Source: Arachis hypogaea (taxonomy: Eukaryota; Streptophyta; Magnoliopsida; Fabales; Fabaceae). Taken from it: a DNA stretch of 64,000 bases. Both the position numbers and the translations under genes were made by a program. The notes beneath the pieces were generated by a model. It made no database searches and was not told the origin of the DNA. It saw nothing but the letters and a program-made list of their open reading frames with translations. Below, piece after piece: positions 55,188 through 64,000 of the stretch. Within the stretch, counting starts at the first letter, position 1, and every line of letters starts with the position of its first letter. The DNA is taken from NCBI RefSeq assembly GCF_003086295.3, contig NC_092051.1, positions 72,789,772 through 72,853,771 on the forward strand. The letters are read 5' to 3'.

Positions 55188-58100
55188 TGTAACGACCCAA
55201 TTTTCAATATGTCTAGATCATACCAGAAACTGAGCACTACCAATTTGTCTTCGTAATTATTATCTATTATTTATCATATGAGCCTGATTCGTTGTTAAAA
55301 ATGTAGTTAATTTGCGGGGTATTTTTTTTTTGAAAACATTTGGATTAATAGACGAAATCGTTCATAATCAATTCACAACTGATAACAGATAAAACGGTTA
55401 TAAACAACCACACATAAATACATCACAAGCAGTTAACAACATTCAGTGATCCAACTTTTATTTAAGTATAGACTTTTAGTTAGAACACCACTAGATATAG
55501 CTAGATAATAACTATATACATATATATACATACAACATCCTAGGCCCTGACCTGTTCAAGAAGTCCCTAAGCTGGCACCCAGGCTAGCCTAGACTCTATA
55601 CTCACCTAGTCCCTCTAAACTACTAAAGCGAGGGAAAGTACGTTCTAAGTCTTCAAAAATCAAGTTAGGTGGAACATCAGCAAAAGGTAGAACATCATCT
55701 ACTACTCCTTTGCACGATCAGACATTGCCATATAACGTCTCTCTGGTACCTCATCAAGTAGCCACACAACACGAGTCTCGTACACAGGATTTAGGCTAAA
55801 GTGCGTATACGAACGGGGTGCAGATGTTGGCTGGTCTCACAGTATATATATATAAACAGAAACGGAGTTCACTCTAGACTCAGAAGACTACCTAGAGCGG
55901 AATCCTTTTTTGTGTACGATCGTCAATGAATTACGGAAGGGAACTCATGCTTCCATCTGAAGGGGGAAGGGAGAGAGAAGGGGTAAGAACTGGGGAGTTC
56001 TTAGTAGGGCCGGGGTTATTAGTTAAGTTCATTAATTCCGTGTTGTTTAGCAGATAAATAGCAGAATACCGAGAAGCAGTAGATAGAAGAAATAGATAAA
56101 TAGAGAAAATCGAAAGCAAAACACAAACAAAAGAATACAAGAAAACAAAACACAGACACAGAGAATAGAATGAAAACAAAGAAAGTATACATTGAAACAA
56201 CAATCATAATAGAGGAAATGCACAACCAAGTATGATGCATGTCTGTCCTATGCAGGCCATGAGCTCACGTGTCGGTTTACACCCTAAAGCCTTACATTAC
56301 CTAGGAACTAGTCCTAGATATGGCTTATTTTCTGTAGGTGAACTTCGGCCTACAGAAATAGCACTCCCGTAAGTGAACTTCGGCTTACAGGAATAGTCTA
56401 AACACAACACAACAACTTTCTGTAGGTGAACTTCGGCCTACAGAAATAACACCTCTATAAGTGAACTTTGACTTACAGAAATAGTCTAATTACAGCACAA
56501 AAACTTTCTGTAGGTGAACTTCGGCCTACAGAAATAGCACCTCTGTAAGTGAACTTCGGCTTACAGAAATAGCGCCCCTGTAAGTGAACTTCGGCTTACA
56601 GGTATTACAACTCTCTGTAGGTGAACTTCGGCCTACAGAAGCAACACCCTGAGCTACACAATTGATATTCACTGTAAGTGAACTTCGGCCTACAGGAATA
56701 ACAACTTACTGTAGGTGAACTTGGGCCTACAGGACCTCTAGGGCCAACGGAAAAACAGTAGATAAATATACAATAGAATATCATGCCACAAGGCTTAACT
56801 CTTTATTATATTACTCTTTTCTCTTTGTCTTATTACTCTGTTCTGATTGCTTTTTTCTCTGTATCTCTTTACTCTTCTCTGGTTTCTCTACCTAACGTAT
56901 ATATTTAAAGCTTATGTAAATTTCGGTTTGAATAGTTAGCCTGTCCCAAGTATAGGTTCATTAAGTCTATACTGAAACAGTCTAACTTTTCATATAATAC
57001 CTAACCCTAGTCGCAATTCAAGGACTAACTGTGTTGCCCTAGTTCGTTCACTAATCTCTGTCTGATTTTCTGTTATTAAAACTTTACAAACTTTTCTTTA
57101 GTTTTTATCTTTTCTTTAACTTTTTATGTTTCCTTTATCTTAGCCTCACTAATATGTTTTTACCACTCCCTAAGTGTTTTATGAGGGTAATTATGAGATT
57201 CTACGCTTAAAGTTATCTTTCTAAAGCTTTTACAGAAAACTGCCTTTTCCACATTATTTTATTATTTTTATTAAAATATTATTTTTAATTAATATTATTA
57301 TTTAATATTTTATTATTATTTATTATTTTATCATTAAATTTTAGAAAATTATCTTGCTTGTACCTTTTCACTTTCAAAATTCACTTTTTACCCCGGTAAC
57401 TTTTAATATTTCTGCTTTAACCACCATAACTTTCAGAAATTACCAAATAACCCCTCAAACACCAAAATAATTACAACCTTGCCCTTTTTAAGATCTAAAA
57501 GTTATTCTTCAATGTTCTTCATCACACTCAAAGTGTTCTTCGTTTATTCTTTAGATTCTTTCTCTGTTTTTACCCGTTTTTCAGTATTTTCAGCAACCGA
57601 TTTTTACCAAAATTCAATATAAATTCCCAGCCACTAAAACCCCATCTTTTCTACATGATTTTAACACAAATTGAACCTCAATTTAAGCTCTAGGTTTCGT
57701 TTTTCCAGCAGCCATAAAGAACATAATTTCAAAGTTGAATATCATCAAATTTCATCAAATTTTCACCAAAATTTCAACAAGAATCACTCATATAAATCAT
57801 CAATTTGAAGCACAGCCAAACCATATCATAATCACACAACTCAAACACAATCAATCAAGATTAAATTCGTCAAACCCTACGTTGATTTGTTGCTCCAAAT
57901 CCGGTTACTCTTTGAAGTGTTCTTAAAGCACTTTTTCCTCCTAAAACACATCAAGAACAACTTTAAAACTATAAACCATCAACTAAACAAACTTCAGCAG
58001 CATCTTAGGAAGGTTATCCTCACCTTAAACGTGCAGGAAATCAAAGATCTTTGGCCTACAAGTCAAGCTAAGCAAGAGATCTAAGGAAGAACATCAAGAA

Positions 58101-58999
58101 AACACTTGTTTAAGCATGTTTCCTTGAAAACCGAATTGTAGAGGGAGGGAGACAGCCATCTCACCTTATTTCTAGCCTTGATAAGTCACATGGTTATGTA
58201 GAGGAAGAAGAGAGGATCATTTTGGTGAAATTGGAGTTTTGATTTGAGTTTTAGTTCAGAAGAAATCAAGCTTTGAAGATTAAGTGTTCATGAAAGTTTC
58301 TCTCTTTTCTCTCTTGTTATTTTTGGCCAAAATGATGAAATGAGACAGCGTTGGAGGTCTTGGGGGTGTAGGGTGAGTTGTGATTGGTTGGCTTGAAGGT
58401 GGATTAAAATAATATTAAAATATCTCTCGGTGTACAACTACTAAAACTAGATGTATCGGAACAATCGTAAAAACATCTCTAAAAATTATTTTCTGAGCTA
58501 CTAGCATAAATGACACTAGTAACATATTTATTATGAGAATAGAACATGTATGATTAGGCCATAGCATTGCTAAAGTCATCAGAGAGTGCCGGTGCTAAGC
58601 TGCACCAGTAAACTGTGAACCCGGTTAAACCGATTTCCTGTTTTTAACTAAAACAGACCAGGTAACCTTATAATATCATTCAAGCATTTTCTAATACTAA
58701 TTTAATGATAATATTATACTATTATCTCTCTCCTCTCATTAATCGAGTCCGGTTCATCAAACAGAGACTATTTACGAAAATCAGAATCAAAACTGCCAAC
58801 TGATACGGTTCAAAAACTAGGTTCTTCATGACCGCGTTATCGAGCTTGCCTCGGAAAAGGTTCTAGCTTAAGGATGACATAATGACAATGAGGATTGAGA
58901 TACTTGTTGATATAGAAGAGGTGTTCCCTTTACTGATCTTCTAGCGAAATCCGTGCCTTCGAAAAAGATCTCGCATACTCGAAAATCAGGGTTGTTACA
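55188..58999 (-). repeat. 3' LTR of element J
   Basis: 3812 bp. It carries 10 hairpin units (56332-56732), a TATATATATATA run at about 55843-55854, and a segment (about 57000-57410) missing from the other LTR. The many short open frames are not conserved as protein. Confidence 0.88.
56332..56732. repeat. Array of ten covarying hairpins in LTR J
   Basis: Units CTGTAGG-N10-CCTACAG and CTGTAAG-N10-CTTACAG with the nearly constant loop TGAACTTCGG. Stem variants G/C and A/T change together. Units are 32-57 bp apart. Confidence 0.85.
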
Positions 59000-59450
59000 T
59001 TCTACCCTCCTAAAAGAAAATTTTGCCCTCAAAATTTTAGCCGCATGCAAGAATCCATCTTTAAGTAGTCTATTTCCTTCAAGCCATCCTGACGAAGATA
59101 TCAGTTCATTCCTTACGGCATCTAAATATCACATAGCCATGGCCATGGAGATCATAACAGTTATAAAAATAGTTGTGCCTCTCACAAATTTGTCGTTTGG
59201 AACTCGATTAAACCATTCCTATTCACAGTCATTCAGGTCTTATCTGCACCAAACAATCAATATTAAGGTGATTAGTCTTAATATCTCAAGTTAGGCATGA
59301 ACATTCCCAAAATGAGCACTCATAGACATTCATGCCAAATGTATCTTGAAGATACCCTAACAGCATGGGACACACAAGCAGAGTATGCAATGAAGCATAG
59401 TTAATCCACTCCCCAGGCTCTACTGGGAACGAACTGCTCTGATACCAAAT
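59000..59450 (-). other. Residual interior of element J
   Basis: 451 bp. The polypurine tract CTTTTAGGAGGGTAGAA (minus) is at 59000-59016 next to the 3' LTR. No gag or pol trace. Nothing else recognised. Confidence 0.75.
59436..59447 (-). other. Primer-binding site of J (initiator tRNA-Met)
   Basis: TGGTATCAGAGC on the minus strand, three bases from the LTR; the usual site of most plant LTR elements and unlike the tRNA-Asp sites elsewhere in the window. Confidence 0.9.
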
Positions 59451-62400
59451 TGTAACGACCCAATTTTCAATATGTCTAGATCATACCAGAAACTGGGCGC
59501 TACCAAATTGTCTTCCTAATTATTATCTATTATTTATCATATGAGCCTGATTCGTTGTTAAAAATGTAGTTAATTTGTGGGATATTTTTTTTTTAAATAT
59601 TTGGATTAATAGACGAAATCATTCATAATTAATTCACAACTGATAACAGATAAAACGGTTATAAACAACCACACATAAATACATCACAAGCAGTCAACAA
59701 CATTCAGTGATCCAACTTTTATTTAAGTATAGACTTTTAGTTAGAACACCCCTAGATATAGCTAGATAATAACTATATACATATATATACATACAACATC
59801 CTAGGCCCTGACCTGTTCAAGAAGTCCCTAAGCTGGCGCCCAGGCTAGCCTAGACTCTATATTCACTCACCTAGTCCCTCTAAACTACTAAAGCGAGGGA
59901 AAGTACGTTCTAAGTCTTCAAAAATCAAGCCAGGTGGAACATCAGCAAAAGGTAGAACATCATTTACTACTCCTTTGCACGATCAGACATTGCCATATAA
60001 CATCTCTCTGGTACCTCATCAAGTAGCCACACAACACGAGTCTCGTACACAGGATTTAGGCTAAAGTGCGCATATGAACGGGGTGTAGACGTTGGCTGGT
60101 CTCACAGTATATACATATAAACAGAAACGGAGTTCACTCTAGACTCAGAAGACTACCTAGAGCGGAATCCTTTTTTGTGTACGATCGTCAATGAATTACG
60201 GAAGGGAACTCATGCTTCCATCTGAAGGGGGAAGGGAGAGAGAAGGGGTAAGAATTGGGGAGTTCTTAGTAGGGCCGGGGTTATTAGTTAAGTTCATTAA
60301 TTCCATGTTGTTTAGCAGATAAATAGCAGAATACCGAGAAGCAGTAGACAGAAGAAACAGATAAATAGAGAAAATCGAAAGCAAAACACAAACAAAAGAA
60401 TACAAGAAAACAAAACACAAACACAGAGAATAGAATGAAAATAAAGAAAGCATACATTCAAACAACAATCATAACAGAGGAAATGCGCAACTAAGTATGA
60501 TGCATGTCTGTCTTATGCAGGCCATGAGCTCACGTGTCGGTTTACACCCTGCAGCCCGACATTACCTAGGAACTAGTCCTAGATATGGCTTATTTTCTGT
60601 AGGTGAACTTCGGCCTACAGAAATAGCACTCCCGTAAGTGAACTTCGGCTTACAGGAATAGTCTAAACACAACACAACAACTTTCTGTAGGTGAACTTCG
60701 GCCTGCAGAAATAACACCTCTATAAGTGAACTTTGACTTACAGAAATAGTCTAATTACAGCACAAAAACTTTCTGTAGGTGAACTTCGGCCTACAGAAAT
60801 AGCACCTCTGTAAGTGAACTTCGGCTTACAGAAATAGCGCCCCTGTAAGTGAAATTCGGCTTACAGGTATTACAACTCTCTATAGGTGAACTTCGGCCTA
60901 TAGAAGCAACACCCTGAGCTACACAATTGATATTCACTTTAGGTGAACTTCGGCCTACAGGAATAACAACTTACTGTAGGTGAACTTGGGCCTACAGGAC
61001 CTCTAGGGCCAACGGAAAAACAGCAGATAAATATACAATAGAATATCATGCCACAAGGCTTAACTCTTTATTATATTACTCTTTTCTCTTTGTCTTATTA
61101 CTCTGTTCTGATTACTTTTTTCTCTGTATCTCTTTACTCTTCTCTGGTTTCTCTACCTAACGTATATATTTAAAGCTTATGTAAATTTTGGTATGAATAG
61201 TTAGCCTGTCCCAAGTATAGGTTCATTAAGTCTATACTGAAACAGTCTAACTTTTCATATTTCTACTTTAACAACCATAACTTTCAGAAATTACCAAATA
61301 ACCCCTCAAACACCAAAATAATTACAACCTTACCCTTTTTAAGATCTAAAACGTGTTCTTCAATGTTCTTCATCACACTCAAAGTGTTCTTCGTGTTCTA
61401 CGTGTATTCTTCAGATTCTTTCTCTGTTTTTACCCGTTTTTCAGTCTTTTCAGCAACCGATTTTTACCAAAATTCAAAATAAATTCCCAGCCACTAAAAT
61501 CCCATCTTTTCTACATGATTTTAACACAAATTGAACCTCAATTTAAGGACTAGGTTTTGTTTTTCCAGTAGCCATAAAGAACATAATTTCAAAGTTGAAT
61601 ATCATCAAAATTCATCAAATTTTCACCAAAATTTCAACAAGAATCACTCATATAAATCATCAATTTAAAGCACAGCCAAACCATATCATAATCACACAAC
61701 TCAAACACAATCAATCAAGATTAAATTCGTCAAATCCTACCTTGATTTGCTGCTCCAAATCCGGTTACTCTTTGAAGTGTTCTTAAAGCACTTTTTCCTC
61801 CTAAAACACATCAAGAACAACTTTAAAACTTTAAACCATCAACTAAACGAACTTCAGCAGCATCTTAGGAAAATTATCCTCACCTTAAACATTCAGGAAA
61901 TCAAAGATCTTTGGCCCACAAGTCAAGCTAAGCAAGAGATCTAAGGAAGAACATCAAGAAAACACTTGTTTAAGCATGTTTCCTTGAAAACCGAATTGTA
62001 GAGGGAGGGAGACAACCATCTCATCTTATTTCCAGCCTTGATAAGTCACATGGTTATGTAGAGGAAGAAGAGAGGATCATTTTGGTGAAATCGGAGTTTT
62101 GATTTGAGTTTTAGTTCAGAGGAAATCAAGCTTTGAAGATTAAGTGTTCATGAAAGTTTCTCTCTTTTCTCTCTTGTTATTTTCGGCAAAATGATGAAAT
62201 GGGACAGCCTTGGAGGTCTTGGGGGTGTAGGGTGAGTTGTGATTGGTTGGCTTGGCGGTGGATTAAAATAATATTAAAATATCTCTGGTGTACAACTACT
62301 AAAACTAGATGTATCGGAACAATCGTAAAAACATCTCTAAAAATTATTTTCTGAGCTACTAGCATAAATGACACTAGTAACATATTTATTGTGAGAATAG

Positions 62401-62841
62401 AACATGTATGATGAGGCCTTAGCATTGCTAAAGTCATCAGAGAGTGCCGGTGCTAAGCTGCACCAGTTAAACCGATTTCCTGTTTTTAACTAAAACAGAC
62501 CAGGTAACCTTATAATATCATTCAAGCATTTTCTAATACTAATATAATGATAATATTATACTATTATCTCTCTCCTCTCATGAATCGATTCTGGTTCATC
62601 AAATAGAGACTATTTACGAAAATCAGAATCAAAACTGCCAACCGATACGGTTCAAAAACTAGGTTCTTCGTGACCGCATTATCGAGCTTGCCTCGGAAAA
62701 GGTTCTAGCTTAAGGATGACATAATGACAATGAGGATTGAGATACTTGTTGATATAGAAGAGGTGTTCCCTTTACTGATCTTCTGGCAAAATCGGTGCCT
62801 TCGAAAAAGATCTCGCATACTCGAAAATCAGGGTTGTTACA
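59451..62841 (-). repeat. 5' LTR of element J
   Basis: 3391 bp. A deletion of about 410 bp relative to the other LTR lies at about 61259, between ATAT repeats. Hairpin array 60597-60998. Confidence 0.88.
60597..60998. repeat. Hairpin array in 5' LTR of J
   Basis: Same ten units as 56332-56732 with a few changes. One stem has both arms altered in concert (CTATAGG with CCTATAG at about 60889-60912). Confidence 0.85.
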
Positions 62842-63730
62842 GTATAAATACCCCCAAGGAGTACTGAAGAAGGGGGTTAAGCAGTCAGTTTTAGATCCAC
62901 TTTTACACTTCACTTTTGAGTACTTTTTGAGCTATGAGTAGCTAACTTCCATCTCATTGAGAGAGGGAGCTCTGTTGTACTTAATGCTTAGTATTCAATT
63001 ATCTTGGGAAAGAGATTGAATACCATTGGGTTTCATGGGAACCTTGGGAAAGGAAACATGAAATCATGCTTGAAATCCCTTCTCACACTAGAGTAGAATC
63101 TAGATTTTGGTGTCTGGATATGTGACATATAATCCTCCCTCTACTTGGACCTGTGATGGTGTGTGGTATAATCAGGGACCAAGCATATCTCTCTTCATGA
63201 GCAATTAGACCAAGGAATTGGCTATTGATCAAGATCTGAGAGATTGAGTCACCAAGGGATTGGGGCTCAATCAATCATGATTGCCAAGAGGTCAATGAGT
63301 TGCATGATTGAAGAAGATATAAGCTAGATTTGATCCAAAGAGACAACATCTCCCAATCTCAATGAATTTCCCCATTCTTATCTATCCATTTCTTTACTGC
63401 TTATTTTTATATTCAACAATTCCCCATTCCCATTTATATTCAAGTCATTTATGATTCTTCACTTTACTGCTTTCTGCCATTTATATTTCTGCACTTTATT
63501 CCTTTTCTTTATATTCTAGTCATTTACATTTATGTCATTTACAATTCTGCACTCTACAATCCTATTGATCCGCTTGACTAATTCATCAATTGATTAAAAC
63601 TGCTCGAATTTGCCAATCTCTGTGGATACGATCCCACTCCACTGTGGGTTATTACTTGACGATAATTTTGGTGCGCTTGCCAAAAGGACTAATTCACCTA
63701 TTTTGAATGGGGTGTGAATTCCAGTCATCA
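62842..63730 (+). repeat. LTR of C, last part
   Basis: Begins with the TSD GTATA, which is itself the start of TATAAATA (62843-62850), the likely TATA box of LTR C. Ends GTCATCA at 63730. No coding frame. Confidence 0.8.
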
Positions 63731-63737
63731 AGTTTTA

Positions 63738-63755
63738 TGGCGCCGTTGCCAGGGA
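63738..63755 (+). other. Primer-binding site of C (tRNA-Asp)
   Basis: TGGCGCCGTTGCCAGGGA, seven bases after the LTR; same one-base variant as H. Confidence 0.88.
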
Positions 63756-64000
63756 TTGGCTTAAATTTGACAGTGATTAAATCAATTGGAGAGCTAGATT
63801 AAGCAATTTAAATTCCTTGTTATTTTATTTTATTTAGCACCTTTTATTTTCTTTTATTTTGAGTTCTATTTCTTTCTTCCTTGAGTATTTTTTTTATATA
63901 CATATTTTCACTCTTCTAACTGTTTGATTAATTGCATCACTCACACTAACATCCACTTTAACAAGAGTAATTTCTTCATTCATTTTCTTTCTTGCTTTTT
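63756..64000 (+). other. Leader of element C, cut by window edge
   Basis: AT-rich, no reading frame before the edge. Confidence 0.6.

Larger units (their letters stand above)
55188..62841 (-). mobile_element. Element J, large-LTR non-autonomous element
   Basis: 7654 bp, exact TSD GTATA (55183-55187, 62842-62846). Two long LTRs flank only 451 bp. On the minus strand: 5' LTR 62841-59451, PBS for initiator tRNA-Met, interior, polypurine tract, 3' LTR 58999-55188. The TGTAACAACCC start and TTTTAGGAGGGTAGAA tract resemble Tekay-type chromoviruses (from memory). It encodes nothing, so it is a LARD-like derivative moved in trans. Confidence 0.88.

Noticed and set aside
55931..56240. Hydrophobic 90-codon frames on minus strand, repeated at 60196-60468
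   Set aside because: Inside J LTRs, T-rich DNA read as Leu/Phe; no conserved start or protein family.
55188..62841. Two independent solo LTRs side by side
   Set aside because: Opposed PBS and polypurine tract in the 451-bp interior and one shared TSD show a single element.

Overview
This window looks like plant nuclear heterochromatin. I find no host gene in it, and almost every base belongs to nested LTR retrotransposons. The primer-binding sites (PBS) match the 3' end of tRNA-Asp, the gag/protease/RT/integrase pieces are of Athila type, and the untranslated leaders are long and AT-rich, which points to a flowering plant. The LTR style (arrays of GGCGTT-AACGCC) makes me think of a legume and probably Arachis; that species call is from memory and is not proven here.

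Layout, left to right, with letters used throughout. I: partial LTR, 1-1205, minus, inserted in the gag of H. H: LTR, PBS and gag, 1206-2459, minus, inserted in B2. B2: 3' part of a non-autonomous element, 2460-6031, plus, fused at about 6032 to a fragment of E. E: Athila-like, minus, 6032-43889 overall, broken by G and A. G: complete non-autonomous element, 8160-19103, minus, target-site duplication (TSD) TGTCA. A: Athila-like with pol, 21805-43232, plus. D: complete non-autonomous element, 26278-36976, minus, inside the RNase H region of A, TSD AGGCA. K: old LTR, 43928-45605, minus. L: LTR scrap, 45606-45818. C: LTR from about 45819 to 63730, plus, interrupted by B (46063-53979, plus, TSD GGCAC) and by J (55188-62841, minus, TSD GTATA). 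The C PBS and leader run to the right edge.

The autonomous functions are almost gone. Only A carries reverse transcriptase and integrase, and those are broken by stops, frameshifts and the D insertion. G keeps gag-protease and the downstream ORF2 but has lost RT to integrase. D keeps an unrecognised ORF1 plus ORF2. B keeps ORF1 and only a stub of ORF2. J is two 3.4-3.8 kb LTRs around a 451 bp interior. G, B, D and J still have exact TSDs, so they were probably mobilised in trans.

The most interesting signals are non-coding. (1) At least six LTR families carry their own unrelated array of self-complementary repeats; in five of them the array lies about 115-150 bp upstream of a TATA box. (2) The same family-specific motif recurs in the spacer after ORF1/pol, and once in frame inside gag. 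(3) A hairpin whose stem sequence changes by compensation precedes a TAAGTTTGGTGT or TAAGTGTGGGGAGG motif, once beside the 3' LTR and once internally. (4) A second hairpin sits 40-70 nt after the ORF1/pol stop in several elements. (5) The LTR of G contains two ghost copies of a PBS, as if its boundary had moved outward. (6) ORF2 of D and B starts one base after a good splice acceptor.
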